A stretch of DNA of 64,000 bases from Mycobacterium sp. 852002-51057_SCH5723018 (GCF_001667035.1 NZ_LZIR01000008.1:62001-126000), one strand, 5' to 3'. Counted from the first letter of the stretch, positions 30,668 through 39,042 are shown. The notes: generated by a model from the sequence alone, not told the origin. Numbers and translations are program-made.

Positions 30668-31330
30668 ATGGCCGACTCTGAAGATGGCCGAGACAGCGTG
30701 ACGGGGCCAGAAATGGCCGAGCCGGCGCCGCCGGCCGAGACGGACGCGGAACTCACGGCCCGCTTCGAGCGGGACGCGATCCCCCTGCTAGACCAGCTCT
30801 ACGGCGGCGCGCTGCGCATGACGCGAAACCCCGCCGACGCGGAGGACCTGCTGCAGGAGACGATGGTGAAGGCCTATGCGGGCTTTCGGTCGTTCCGCGC
30901 CGGCACCAATCTCAAGGCGTGGCTGTACCGCATCCTGACCAACACCTACATCAACAGCTACCGCAAGAGGCAGCGGCAGCCTGCGGAGTACCCGACCGAG
31001 GAGATCACCGACTGGCAGCTGGCCTCTAACGCCGAGCACTCCTCCACCGGCCTGCGTTCGGCGGAGGTCGAAGCTCTGGAGTCGCTGCCGGACAACGAGA
31101 TCAAGGAAGCGCTGCAGGCGTTGCCGGAAGAGTTCCGGATGGCGGTCTACTACGCCGACGTCGAAGGTTTTCCGTACAAGGAAATCGCCGAGATCATGGA
31201 TACGCCGATCGGCACGGTAATGTCCCGGTTGCACCGCGGCAGGCGTCAGCTGCGTGGCCTTCTGGCTGACGTGGCCAAAGAGCGGGGCTTCACCCGCGGT
31301 CAGCAGGCGCACGAGGAGGTGTCGTCATGA
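30668..31330 (+). CDS. sigH: ECF sigma factor SigH
   Basis: The redox and heat stress sigma factor that controls thioredoxin, sigE and sigB genes. From the ATG at 30668 it has 220 residues, close to the 216 of M. tuberculosis SigH. Region 2 ([34 protein letters not shown]) and region 4 ([25 protein letters not shown]) are near identical to the orthologue. The frame is open for another 43 codons upstream to a GTG at 30539 that has a GGAGGA box, so a longer isoform is possible. It overlaps rshA by 4 bp. Confidence 0.96.
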   Translation: MADSEDGRDSVTGPEMAEPAPPAETDAELTARFERDAIPLLDQLYGGALRMTRNPADAEDLLQETMVKAYAGFRSFRAGTNLKAWLYRILTNTYINSYRKRQRQPAEYPTEEITDWQLASNAEHSSTGLRSAEVEALESLPDNEIKEALQALPEEFRMAVYYADVEGFPYKEIAEIMDTPIGTVMSRLHRGRRQLRGLLADVAKERGFTRGQQAHEEVSS

Positions 31331-31629
31331 GCGAGTTCGCCGGCCCTGGCGACCTGTGCCCCAACGACCATTCCCACGGCGACGTCGGCTGCGCCGAGGT
31401 GATCCGTCAGGTCTGGCTCCTGCTCGACGGTGAGTGCAACCCCGACACGCGTGAGAAACTGCGCCAGCACCTCGAGGCGTGCCCCGGATGCTTCCAGCAC
31501 TACGGGCTCGAGGAACGGCTCAAGCTGCTGATTGCCACCAAGTGCAAGGGGGAGAAAGCCCCCCAGGGCCTACGCGAGCGCCTCCGGCTCGAAATTCAGC
31601 GGACCACGATCATCCGCGGCGCGCAATAG
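31327..31629 (+). CDS. rshA: Anti-sigma factor RshA (ZAS family)
   Basis: A 100-residue zinc-associated anti-sigma factor that holds SigH inactive under reducing conditions and releases it on disulphide formation. The motif HLEACPGC (HxxxCxxC) is intact, with further Cys residues at the N-terminus (GDLCPND; DVGCAEV) and later (TKCKGE). The ATGA overlap with the sigH stop allows coupled one-to-one synthesis. Confidence 0.95.
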   Translation: MSEFAGPGDLCPNDHSHGDVGCAEVIRQVWLLLDGECNPDTREKLRQHLEACPGCFQHYGLEERLKLLIATKCKGEKAPQGLRERLRLEIQRTTIIRGAQ

Positions 31630-31641
31630 CGGTCGTCCCCG

Positions 31642-31716
31642 TCAGGAATTGGGCCGCTTGCCGTGGTTGGCCTTGCTGAACTTGCGGTCACGCTTCTTGC
31701 GGCCACGCTTGGCCAT
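31642..31716 (-). CDS. Ribosomal protein bL37 (24 residues)
   Basis: A tiny, strongly basic protein, MAKRGRKKRDRK at the start and HGKRPNS at the end. It matches the actinobacterial 50S protein bL37 identified in mycobacterial ribosome structures. A GGAGG box lies seven bases before the ATG at 31716. It converges with rshA, 12 bp apart. Its size is below normal gene-finder limits. Confidence 0.85.
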   Translation of the reverse strand: MAKRGRKKRDRKFSKANHGKRPNS

Positions 31717-31935
31717 CGTCTTCAACCTCCGTTGATCGCTCGTCAAACCGGGCGCCACGCGCCCCGTTGGGTTGTCGCCCAGTGTCTCACGGAAGACGGC
31801 GTGCGGTGGCCCCGGCCCGGCCCCGCCCGTCAGGGGCCCGCGTGCGGCGGTCCGGACCGGTCCTGTGGTTCGATGTACATGAGCTTGATGTACCAGCAGC
31901 CAGCCTGCGCTTGGGCCGGAATGAGTGGGGTGAGG

Positions 31936-32151
31936 ATGGCCGAGGATGTTCGCGCCGAGATCGTTGCCAGCGTGCTCGAAGTCGTTGTCAACGAGGGCGA
32001 CCAAATCGGCAAGGGTGACGTCGTCGTGCTGCTCGAGTCGATGAAGATGGAGATCCCGGTTCTCGCCGAAGTCGACGGCACCGTCAGCAAGGTGAGCGTG
32101 TCGGTGGGCGATGTCATTCAGGCGGGCGACCTCATCGCCGTCATCAGCTAA
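31936..32151 (+). CDS. Biotinylated protein TB7.3 (biotin carboxyl carrier-like)
   Basis: A 71-residue single biotinyl/lipoyl domain. The biotin acceptor Lys lies in ESMKMEIP. It is the Rv3221c orthologue. Whether it serves as a carrier for a carboxylase is not known; no carboxylase subunit is nearby. The ATG at 31936 matches the family N-terminus MAEDVRAEIVASV, although the frame is open upstream. The 219 bp between it and the divergent bL37 gene contain no gene. Confidence 0.92.
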   Translation: MAEDVRAEIVASVLEVVVNEGDQIGKGDVVVLLESMKMEIPVLAEVDGTVSKVSVSVGDVIQAGDLIAVIS

Positions 32152-32209
32152 CCCCCAAACAAGCTTGCGCCTTCGTAGCTACCGCTGGGGAACGACGCGG
32201 GGGTAATGG

Positions 32210-33712
32210 ATGTCCACTCTCGGTGATCTGCTTGCCGAACACACGATGCTGCCGGGCAACGCGGTGGACCACCTGCATGCGGTGGTGGGGGAGTGGCAGC
32301 TGCTGGCCGACCTGTCGTTCGCCGATTACCTGATGTGGGTTCGCCGCGACGACGGCGTGCTGGTGTGTGTGGCGCAGTGCCGTCCGAACACCGCGCCCAC
32401 CGTCCTGCAAGCCGATGCGGTGGGCAGCGTCGTGGCCGCCGACCGGCTACCGGTGGTCGCCGAGTCGTTCAAGTCCGGCGTCGTCATGCCGGAAAGCGCT
32501 GCGGGCCAAGGGCATTCGTGGCAACCGCCCGGCCCGCACGTCCAGGCCTCCCCGGTTCGCTATGGCGGCCACGTGGTGGCCGTGGTGACGCGGCATCAAA
32601 CCGCGGAAGCGGCCGGCCGCCCCTCGGGCCAGCTGGAAACCGCGTACCGAGAATGTGCCGACGATCTGGTGCACATGCTGGCCGAGGGCACCTTCCCCGA
32701 CGTGGGCGACGTGGTCATGTCGCGCTCCACCCCACGCGCCGGCGACGGCTTCATCCGCCTCGACGTCGACGGCATCGTCGACTACGCCAGCCCCAACGCG
32801 CTGTCGGCCTACCACCGGATGGGACTCACGTCCGAGCTTGAGGGCCATCATCTCGTCGAGGTGACACGGCCCCTGATCTCCGACCCGTTCGAGGCGCAGG
32901 AGGTCGCCGAGCACGTGCGGGACTTGCTGGCCGGCGGCCGGAGCATGCGGATGGAGGTCGACGCCGGCGGCGCCACGGTGTTGTTGCGGACGCTGCCGCT
33001 GGTGGTTCACGGCGCCAGCGCCGGTGCCGCGGTACTGATCCGCGACATCACCGAGGTCAAGCGCCGCGACCGGGCCCTGATATCCAAGGACGCGACCATC
33101 CGGGAAATCCACCACCGGGTGAAGAACAACCTGCAAACGGTGGCGGCGCTGCTGCGCCTCCAGGCCCGGCGGACGGCCAACGCCGAAGGGCGGGAGGCGC
33201 TGATCGAGTCGGTGCGCCGCGTGTCGTCTATCGCCCTCGTCCACGACGCCTTGTCGATGTCAGTGGACGAGCAGGTCAACCTCGACGAGGTCATCGACCG
33301 GATCCTGCCGATCATGAACGACGTGGCGTCGGTGGACCGGCCGATCCGGATCAACCGGGTCGGCGACCTGGGCGTTCTGGACTCCGACCGTGCGACGGCG
33401 CTGATCATGGTGATCACCGAGCTCGTCCAGAACGCGATCGAGCACGCCTTCGATCCGGCAGCCCCGGAGGGGTCCGTCACCATTCGCGCCGCGCGCGCGG
33501 CGCGCTGGCTGGACGTCGTTGTGCACGACGACGGCCGCGGGCTGCCCGACGGGTTCAGCTTGGACAAATCGGACAGCCTCGGCCTGCAGATCGTGCGGAC
33601 CCTGGTGTCGGCGGAACTCGACGGCACGCTGGGCATGCGTCAAGCGCCCGCGCGCGGCACCGACGTGGTGCTTCGGGTGCCGATCGGCCGGCGCACCCGG
33701 CTGTTGCTGTAG
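32210..33712 (+). CDS. pdtaS: Sensor histidine kinase PdtaS
   Basis: A cytosolic histidine kinase of 500 residues, orthologue of Rv3220c. It has an N-terminal GAF-like domain, a PAS domain (VDYASPNALSAYHRMG), then the HisKA_2 dimerisation helix EIHHRVKNNLQTVAALLRLQ with phospho-acceptor His301/His302, and an ATPase domain (NAIEHAF; DDGRGLPDGF). Its partner PdtaR (an RNA-binding ANTAR regulator) is encoded elsewhere. The pair senses copper and nitric oxide in M. tuberculosis. It is monocistronic, with a strong terminator after the stop. Confidence 0.93.
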   Translation: MSTLGDLLAEHTMLPGNAVDHLHAVVGEWQLLADLSFADYLMWVRRDDGVLVCVAQCRPNTAPTVLQADAVGSVVAADRLPVVAESFKSGVVMPESAAGQGHSWQPPGPHVQASPVRYGGHVVAVVTRHQTAEAAGRPSGQLETAYRECADDLVHMLAEGTFPDVGDVVMSRSTPRAGDGFIRLDVDGIVDYASPNALSAYHRMGLTSELEGHHLVEVTRPLISDPFEAQEVAEHVRDLLAGGRSMRMEVDAGGATVLLRTLPLVVHGASAGAAVLIRDITEVKRRDRALISKDATIREIHHRVKNNLQTVAALLRLQARRTANAEGREALIESVRRVSSIALVHDALSMSVDEQVNLDEVIDRILPIMNDVASVDRPIRINRVGDLGVLDSDRATALIMVITELVQNAIEHAFDPAAPEGSVTIRAARAARWLDVVVHDDGRGLPDGFSLDKSDSLGLQIVRTLVSAELDGTLGMRQAPARGTDVVLRVPIGRRTRLLL

Positions 33713-33736
33713 TTGCCGCACGGATGTACGGGCGCA

Positions 33737-33772
33737 ACAGTGCGGCCCCGACTTTCGTCGGGGCCGCACTGT
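33737..33772. terminator. Strong bidirectional terminator
   Basis: Perfect 16-bp arms ACAGTGCGGCCCCGAC (33737-33752) and its complement (33757-33772) enclose TTTC. It separates the convergent pdtaS and whiB1 genes. Confidence 0.95.
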
Positions 33773-33784
33773 GTGCCGAGTGGG

Positions 33785-34039
33785 TCAGACTCCGCTGCGG
33801 GCCTTGGTCCGGGCGTTGCGACGCTTGAGTGCGCGCCGCTCGTCTTCGCTCATGCCCCCCCAGACGCCCGAGTCCTGGCCGGTGTTCAGGGCCCAGGAGA
33901 GGCACTCCGTGGTCACCTGGCACCGATTGCAGACCAGTTTCGCGTCAGCGATCTGCGCGAGCGCGGGGCCGCTGTTCCCTACCGGGAAGAACAGCTCCGG
34001 GTCCTCGTCGCGACAGACCGCCTTGTGGCGCCAATCCAT
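33785..34039 (-). CDS. whiB1: [4Fe-4S] regulator WhiB1
   Basis: The essential, nitric-oxide-responsive WhiB1 of 84 residues, which binds the housekeeping sigma factor. Cluster ligands Cys9, Cys37, Cys40 and Cys46 are present, followed by the GVWGG turn and a basic C-terminus (RRALKRRNARTKAR). GAGGAG precedes the ATG with a 9-base spacer. The 5' leader contains a GTGCGC/GCGCAC hairpin, and a CRP-type site lies further upstream, as known for the M. tuberculosis gene. Confidence 0.97.
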   Translation of the reverse strand: MDWRHKAVCRDEDPELFFPVGNSGPALAQIADAKLVCNRCQVTTECLSWALNTGQDSGVWGGMSEDERRALKRRNARTKARSGV

Positions 34040-34059
34040 AAGTTGTTACTCCTCACTGA

Positions 34060-34087
34060 GTGCGCAGCAAGGCGCACGGCCTTTTTT
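34060..34087 (+). terminator. Hairpin plus T-run in the whiB1 leader
   Basis: GTGCGC (34060-34065) and GCGCAC (34072-34077) form a stem. On the plus strand GGCC and six Ts follow, which is a classic intrinsic terminator for transcripts moving towards whiB1 upstream DNA. On the minus strand it is a hairpin in the whiB1 5' leader. Confidence 0.6.
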
Positions 34088-34201
34088 CTTCGGCTGTTAA
34101 GCGTGCACAAGAAAAGGGTCCGTGGCCCCTACATGAATTTCTGCATGCAACCTTTCGATCGTTTCACAGGCTCAACAGATGTCAATAGTGCGAGTTGCTC
34201 C

Positions 34202-34217
34202 GGTGGGCTATCTCACG
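34202..34217. promoter_or_regulatory. Putative CRP (cAMP receptor protein) site upstream of whiB1
   Basis: On the minus strand the site reads CGTGAGATAGCCCACC, a fair match to TGTGA-N6-TCACA and close to the CRP site I recall in the M. tuberculosis whiB1 promoter. The rest of 34088-34320 holds no gene. Confidence 0.65.
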
Positions 34218-34320
34218 TCATTGATCCTTATTAAAGCCCTTACACCGTTGTACTACACTAGCTGGCCGCTTCCCACGGAAATTTTTGCTGGGCGGCCGCT
34301 CGATCCGGCGTTTATGCAGC

Positions 34321-35286
34321 TCAGGGGTGGTTCTTGCGGGGCGGGGCGGCAACCGGCAGCATGTCGGGAACCGCCCGGAACGTCATGGTTTGGCGCAGGC
34401 CGAGGTAATCGCCGTCGAACTGGCTCGCGATGGGCCCATCGACCGAGGTCACCCTCAGGCAAGGGGCGTCGTCGTCGCGGACGAGTTGCTTGTGGGTCCC
34501 CTTGGGCCCCTTGGCCAGCAGCTGGCGTACCAGCCGCAGGGTGGGGAACACCTTCATGCCGGTCAGGGCGAAGACCCCCAGGCCCGACTCGAAACTGCAC
34601 CCCGGGTTGGTCACCATGGGCCGGCTGTTGCTGTAGGTCCACGGGCTCGTGTTGGACACCCACGCGAAGTGCACTCCGGGGATGGGGTCGCGGCCAGGCA
34701 GTTCCAGCGTGAGCCTCGGTTCTCGGCGGCTGAAGGCCACCGTGACGGGTATCGCCACGCGCCAGTAGCGCAGCGCGTTGACCTTGACGCCCTTGTCGCG
34801 CTGGGCTTCCACAGCGGCCACCACCTCGGCGTCCACGCCCATCCCCGCGTTGATCACCGCCCACCGCTCGCCGCAGTCGATCAGGCTGATCCGCCGCCAG
34901 GTCTGATGCCGGCGGTAGTCGTCGAGCAGCTGGATGAGTTGGTTGGTGGCGGCGACCGGATCCGGCGAGATGCCCAACGACCGGGCCAGAACGTTCGCCG
35001 AGCCGCCGGGCACCACCGCGACGGCCGGCACCTGGCCCGCGGGAGCGCTGCCGGGGCGGCCGAGCAGCCCGTTGACCGCCCCGCTCACCGTGCCGTCGCC
35101 GCCGTGCACGACGACCAGGTCGATTCCGTCCTCGACCGCCTGCTGCGCGATTTCTTGCCCGTGACCCCGATGGGTGGTGTGTTCGACGGTGAGCTCGAGT
35201 CGACTTTTGAGGGCGTGCGCCAACAGGTCGCGACCGGCTGCGGTGGTGGAAGTGGCTGTGGGGTTCACGATCAGCACGGCGCGCAT
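34321..35286 (-). CDS. Diacylglycerol/lipid kinase family protein
   Basis: A 321-residue DAGK-catalytic protein, orthologue of Rv3218. The nucleotide loop GGDGTVSGAVNGLLG and the VPGGSANVLARSLGI motif are intact. The N-terminus MRAVLIVNPTATS is typical. Such proteins phosphorylate diacylglycerol or related lipids; the substrate here is not proven. The start ATG at 35286 is supported by the family N-terminus. It is divergent from a membrane protein gene, 68 bp apart. Confidence 0.92.
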   Translation of the reverse strand: MRAVLIVNPTATSTTAAGRDLLAHALKSRLELTVEHTTHRGHGQEIAQQAVEDGIDLVVVHGGDGTVSGAVNGLLGRPGSAPAGQVPAVAVVPGGSANVLARSLGISPDPVAATNQLIQLLDDYRRHQTWRRISLIDCGERWAVINAGMGVDAEVVAAVEAQRDKGVKVNALRYWRVAIPVTVAFSRREPRLTLELPGRDPIPGVHFAWVSNTSPWTYSNSRPMVTNPGCSFESGLGVFALTGMKVFPTLRLVRQLLAKGPKGTHKQLVRDDDAPCLRVTSVDGPIASQFDGDYLGLRQTMTFRAVPDMLPVAAPPRKNHP

Positions 35287-35342
35287 GATGCACGAGCTTA
35301 GGCGGGGCGATTAAGACCATGCTGGGCAGACGGCGGCCAAAC

Positions 35343-35348
35343 TAAGCT
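35343..35348 (+). promoter_or_regulatory. -10 box of a leaderless gene
   Basis: TAAGCT ends exactly seven bases before the GTG at 35355, the spacing expected if transcription begins at the start codon. No ribosome binding site is present. Confidence 0.55.
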
Positions 35349-35354
35349 GACGCT

Positions 35355-35786
35355 GTGACGCCCGCCGCCCCCTCCGCCGTGCGTGCCGCGGGCCTGATTG
35401 TCGCGGTGCAGGGTCTGGCCGCGCTGGTGGTGGCGGCGGCGCTGGTGGTGCGGGGGATCGCCGGGGCCGACCAGCGGGTGGTCAACGGCTTGGGCACGGC
35501 GCTCTGGTTCATTCTGGTCGGCGCCGTGGTGCTCGCGGCCGGGCGCGCGCTGGTGGTCGGCAGGCGCTGGGGCCGCGGCCTCGCGGTGGTCACCGAGCTG
35601 CTCCTGCTGCCCGTGGCCTGGTACCTCGCGGTGGGCTCCCACCAGCCGGCATTCGGCCTTCCCTTGGCCATCCTCGCGCTGGCCGCACTCTTCTTGCTGT
35701 TCAGTCCCGCGGCCGTGCGGTGGGCCGCGGGCGGCGATCAGGGCGGGGCCGCCAGCTCGGCCAGCCGCGAGCCGGACAGCCGATAG
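35355..35786 (+). CDS. Integral membrane protein (Rv3217c-like)
   Basis: A 143-residue protein with four predicted transmembrane segments (AAGLIVAVQGLAALVVAAAL; ALWFILVGAVVLAAG; a third at 77-93; and LPLAILALAALFLLFS). No domain of known function. The GTG start appears leaderless. Its last 49 bases overlap the convergent acetyltransferase gene. Confidence 0.8.
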   Translation: MTPAAPSAVRAAGLIVAVQGLAALVVAAALVVRGIAGADQRVVNGLGTALWFILVGAVVLAAGRALVVGRRWGRGLAVVTELLLLPVAWYLAVGSHQPAFGLPLAILALAALFLLFSPAAVRWAAGGDQGGAASSASREPDSR

Positions 35787-36220
35787 GTCGTCCACTCCCG
35801 CTGCGGCTCGGCGCCGACCCCGTCGTAGAGCGCGACGGCATCGGAGTTCCAGTTCAGCACCGCCCACGACACCCGGGTATAGCCCTTGGCGAGGCATTCT
35901 CGCGCCAGCGCCGCCAGCAGCGCGCGGGCCAGCCCGCGGCGCCGAAACCCCGGCCGCACGAAGAGGTCTTCGAGGTAGATGCCCGCCACACCGTCCCAGG
36001 TCGAGAAGCTGACGAACCACAACGCCATGGCGCCGATCTGGCCGTCGACTTCGGCGACGTGGCCGTACACGGTGGGTGGATTATCGAAAAGCGCTGTGGA
36101 GATTTGCGTTTCGGTCACGGTGCATTGATCGGCGGCGCGTTCGAATTCGGCCAGCGCGTGGATCATTCGCGTAATATCGCCGACGTCTTGCGGGGTGGCG
36201 CGGCGGATGTTTTGTCTCAT
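35738..36220 (-). CDS. GNAT family N-acetyltransferase (Rv3216-like)
   Basis: A 160-residue acetyltransferase. The acetyl-CoA loop is VRPGFRRRGLARALL, preceded by GIYLEDLF and followed by WAVLNWNSDAVALYDGVGA, the pattern of diamine/spermidine-type GNATs. The ATG at 36220 is in frame. A second ATG at 36237, created by a 17-bp duplication, opens only a six-codon reading frame whose stop overlaps the true start. It is downstream of entC and convergent with the membrane protein gene. Confidence 0.9.
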   Translation of the reverse strand: MRQNIRRATPQDVGDITRMIHALAEFERAADQCTVTETQISTALFDNPPTVYGHVAEVDGQIGAMALWFVSFSTWDGVAGIYLEDLFVRPGFRRRGLARALLAALARECLAKGYTRVSWAVLNWNSDAVALYDGVGAEPQREWTTYRLSGSRLAELAAPP

Positions 36221-36240
36221 CGGGTGTTTTGTCTCATCGC
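36207..36240 (-). repeat. 17-bp tandem duplication at the entC/acetyltransferase junction
   Basis: Two units, 36207-36223 and 36224-36240, differ at their first and last bases only. Each contains an ATGAGACAAAAC start context. The duplication separates the entC stop from the acetyltransferase start. Confidence 0.9.
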
Positions 36241-37391
36241 TCAACTTTCAGCGCGTTCAAAATCGTCGCGAATTTCGTTGTGGTTTCCGCGACTTCGTCG
36301 TCGGGGTCGGATTCGGCGACGATGCCGCCGCCGGCGCGGGCGAGGGCGGTGCGGCGGTCCGCCGACAGCTGCGCGCAGCGCAGCGAGACCACCCATCGGC
36401 CGTCGCCGCCGGCGTCACACCAGCCCACGGCGCCGGCGTAAAAACCCCGGTCACCCTCCAGCTCGGCGATGAGCTCGACCGCCGCCTTCGTCGGCACCCC
36501 GCCGACCGCAGGGGTCGGATGCAACGCCATCGCCAAATCCATTGCGGTGGCGGACGTGTCGCGCAACCGGCCCCTGATCGGCGTGCACAGGTGCCAGACC
36601 GCCGCGGTGCGGCTCAGTTGCGGCTCGGGCGCGATCGTCAGGTCGTCGCACAGCGGCTCCAACGCCGCGCGCATGGTGTCGATCACCAGCCGGTGCTCGT
36701 GGCGGTCCTTGGCGGAACGGGCCAGCGCGGCCCCGTTGGCGGCGTCGAGTTCGGGGTCGTCGTTGCGCGGCGCCGAACCGGCAAACGGTCGGCACGTAAC
36801 CACGTCCCCGGAACGCGCGACCAGGAGTTCCGGGCTGGCGCCCACTAGCGCCATGCCGGCGTAGTCGTCACCGGCGGCGGACAGGTCGACGAGATAGCCG
36901 TAGGCGGCCGGGTCGGCGGCGACGAGCCGGCGCAGGATGACGCGGGCGTCCAGCGGGCCATCGGCGGCCAACCGCAGCGCGCGGGCCAGCACCACCTTGC
37001 TCAGCGAGTTCCCTGGGGAGGCAAGCTCGTCGCGGGCCCGGCTGATCCGGTCGCGGTAGTCGGCCGGCGGCGGCACGGCGTCGGCGACGCGCACGGCGGG
37101 GAGCGGGCCCGTCGGCCAGTCGGGCGGGTCCGCAGTCGCGCGCACGGCGCCGGGCACCAGCAACGCCGCCGGTCTTTCCAAGTCGAAAGGTAACGCGCCC
37201 AACACTATTGGCGCCGACCCCGACCGCAGCGCCGCCTGCGCCGCGCTCACGTCGCCGTAGCGGGTCCGCACACCCTGGGCGACCAGGGTGCCCGTCGGAG
37301 CGCACAGCGCGAACGGTGGTTCGGGCCCCAGATGCTCGGCTCCTCCTCGCGCCGCCGCGCGGCGCGCATCGTCGCCTTGGACGCCGCTCAC
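36234..37391 (-). CDS. entC: Isochorismate synthase
   Basis: Converts chorismate to isochorismate for menaquinone or salicylate-type siderophore synthesis; orthologue of Rv3215. It is 385 residues from the GTG at 37391, which overlaps the gpm2 stop (GTGA). The chorismate-binding signature is complete: SKVVLARAL, RPFAGSAPR, HEHRLVIDTMR, LHPTPAVGGVPT, EGDRGFYAGAVGW and AGGGIVAESDPDDE. An upstream GTG at 37466 would run deep into gpm2 and is unlikely. Translational coupling with gpm2 and the acetyltransferase implies one operon. Confidence 0.92.
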   Translation of the reverse strand: MSGVQGDDARRAAARGGAEHLGPEPPFALCAPTGTLVAQGVRTRYGDVSAAQAALRSGSAPIVLGALPFDLERPAALLVPGAVRATADPPDWPTGPLPAVRVADAVPPPADYRDRISRARDELASPGNSLSKVVLARALRLAADGPLDARVILRRLVAADPAAYGYLVDLSAAGDDYAGMALVGASPELLVARSGDVVTCRPFAGSAPRNDDPELDAANGAALARSAKDRHEHRLVIDTMRAALEPLCDDLTIAPEPQLSRTAAVWHLCTPIRGRLRDTSATAMDLAMALHPTPAVGGVPTKAAVELIAELEGDRGFYAGAVGWCDAGGDGRWVVSLRCAQLSADRRTALARAGGGIVAESDPDDEVAETTTKFATILNALKVER

Positions 37392-37999
37392 CCGGGCGCG
37401 ATCGCCTGCGGCCGGCCGGTCAATCCCAGCGCAGCGAGCTGTCGCCCGCCATGCTCGAAACCGCACACGGCGATGGAGCCGGCGGGCATCCCGAACCGGC
37501 TGCCCTCGATGAGCGGCAGCTCCACCCAGCGCGTGATGACCGAACGGGAGAAGTGGCTATGGCCCACGAACACCACGTCGCGCGAGCCCATGTGCTCTAG
37601 CGCCAACGCGACGGCCCGGTCGGCGCGGTCGCTGACCTGTGCCACGCTCTCGCCGCCGGGGCAACCGTTCTTCCACACCAGCCAGTCGGGAACCGATTCG
37701 CGGATCTGATCGGTCGTCAACCCCTCGTAGTCGCCGTAATCCCATTCGGCGAGCAGGGGAGACACGTCGTCGACGGCGAGGCCGGCCAGCTTGGCAGTGG
37801 TCAGGGCGCGTATCCGCGGGCTGCTGATCACCAGCGGGTCAGCGAGTTCCAGTTCACGCAGCACGCCGCCGGCGAACTCGGCCTGCACCCGACCGGTGTC
37901 GGTCAGTTCGATGTCGGTTCGGCCCGTGTGCTGGCCAGATTTCGACCATTCGGTCTCGCCGTGGCGCAGCAGTACGAGTCGGTGCTTATCCAGGCCCAT
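37388..37999 (-). CDS. gpm2: Histidine phosphatase (phosphoglycerate mutase-like)
   Basis: A 203-residue member of the histidine phosphatase superfamily. The catalytic RHG motif lies in LVLLRHGETEWS, and the second histidine in FVGHSHFSRS. It is the Rv3214 orthologue, shown in M. tuberculosis to be an acid phosphatase rather than a mutase. It heads the gpm2-entC-acetyltransferase operon and is divergent from the ParA gene. Confidence 0.92.
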   Translation of the reverse strand: MGLDKHRLVLLRHGETEWSKSGQHTGRTDIELTDTGRVQAEFAGGVLRELELADPLVISSPRIRALTTAKLAGLAVDDVSPLLAEWDYGDYEGLTTDQIRESVPDWLVWKNGCPGGESVAQVSDRADRAVALALEHMGSRDVVFVGHSHFSRSVITRWVELPLIEGSRFGMPAGSIAVCGFEHGGRQLAALGLTGRPQAIAPG

Positions 38000-38124
38000 G
38001 AAGACAGATTCTGCCGCAGACTTGCCGGCCCGTCCCCCTTAGCACCCGGCCCCGAACATGCCAGGATGGGCACTGTGAACGCGCGGCGATGACGCAGAGC
38101 CGAGCGATGAGGGGAGCGGCGCTT

Positions 38125-38928
38125 GTGACTACCAAGACCCGGGTACTGGCGGTGGCCAACCAGAAGGGCGGCGTAGCCAAGACGACGACGGTTGCCTCGC
38201 TGGGTGCGGCGATGGTGGACGAGGGTCGGCGCGTGCTGCTCGTCGACCTCGACCCGCAGGGCTGTTTGACCTTTTCGCTCGGCCAAGACCCCGACAAGCT
38301 GCCCGTGTCCGTCCACGAGGTTCTGCTCGGCGAGGTCGAGCCCAACGCGGCGCTGGTCGACACGATGGAGGGAATGACGCTGCTGCCGGCCAACATCGAC
38401 CTTGCCGGCGCCGAGGCGATGCTCTTGATGCGGGCCGGCCGCGAATATGCGCTCAAACGCGCGCTGGCCAAGCTCTCCGATCAGTTCGACGTCGTCGTCA
38501 TCGACTGCCCGCCGTCACTAGGTGTGCTCACCCTCAACGGCCTGACGGCCGCCGACGAGGTCATCGTGCCGCTGCAGTGCGAGACGCTGGCGCACCGCGG
38601 CGTCGGCCAGTTCCTGCGCACGGTCGCCGATGTCCAGCAGATCACCAACCCGGAGCTGCGGATGCTGGGCGCCCTACCGACGCTGTACGACTCGCGCACC
38701 ACCCACACCCGCGACGTGCTGCTCGACGTCGCCGACCGGTACGGCATGCCGGTGCTCGCCCCACCGATCCCGCGGACAGTGCGCTTCGCCGAGGCCAGCG
38801 CCTCGGGGGCGTCGGTGATGTCCGGGCGCAAGAACAAGGGTTCGTCGGCCTACGGCGAGCTGGCGAAGGCCTTGCTCAAGCACTGGAAAACCGGCAAACC
38901 GCTGCCGACCTTCGCCGTCGAGGTTTAG
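38125..38928 (+). CDS. ParA/Soj family ATPase
   Basis: A 267-residue Walker-type ATPase, orthologue of Rv3213c. The deviant Walker A is KGGVAKTT (in ANQKGGVAKTTTVASLGAAM), with VLLVDLDPQG and VVVIDCPPSLGVLTL. It has no partner ParB nearby, so it is a second, orphan ParA rather than the chromosome-segregation one. The GTG at 38125 follows a GGGGAG box; ATGs at 38089 and 38107 are alternatives. Its last codons are copied in the tandem repeat that follows. Confidence 0.9.
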   Translation: MTTKTRVLAVANQKGGVAKTTTVASLGAAMVDEGRRVLLVDLDPQGCLTFSLGQDPDKLPVSVHEVLLGEVEPNAALVDTMEGMTLLPANIDLAGAEAMLLMRAGREYALKRALAKLSDQFDVVVIDCPPSLGVLTLNGLTAADEVIVPLQCETLAHRGVGQFLRTVADVQQITNPELRMLGALPTLYDSRTTHTRDVLLDVADRYGMPVLAPPIPRTVRFAEASASGASVMSGRKNKGSSAYGELAKALLKHWKTGKPLPTFAVEV

Positions 38929-39030
38929 CGACGATCGCCAGCGCGGCGCGGCCGGGCGCAGCGGGTCGTCGCCGTCGAGGTTTAGAGACGATCGCCATCG
39001 CGGCGCAGCCGGGTGCAGCGGGTCGTCGCC
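38914..39030 (+). repeat. GC-rich stop-codon element, two 57-bp tandem units
   Basis: Units at 38914-38970 and 38971-39027 each begin GCCGTCGAGGTTTAG, which in the first unit is the last codons and stop of the ParA gene, followed by the element core (CGATCGCCA, GCGCGGCG, GCCGGGCG, GCAGCGGGTCGTCGCC). A partial third start, GCCGTGAGTTAG, follows. Confidence 0.85.
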
Positions 39031-39042
39031 GTGAGTTAGCCG

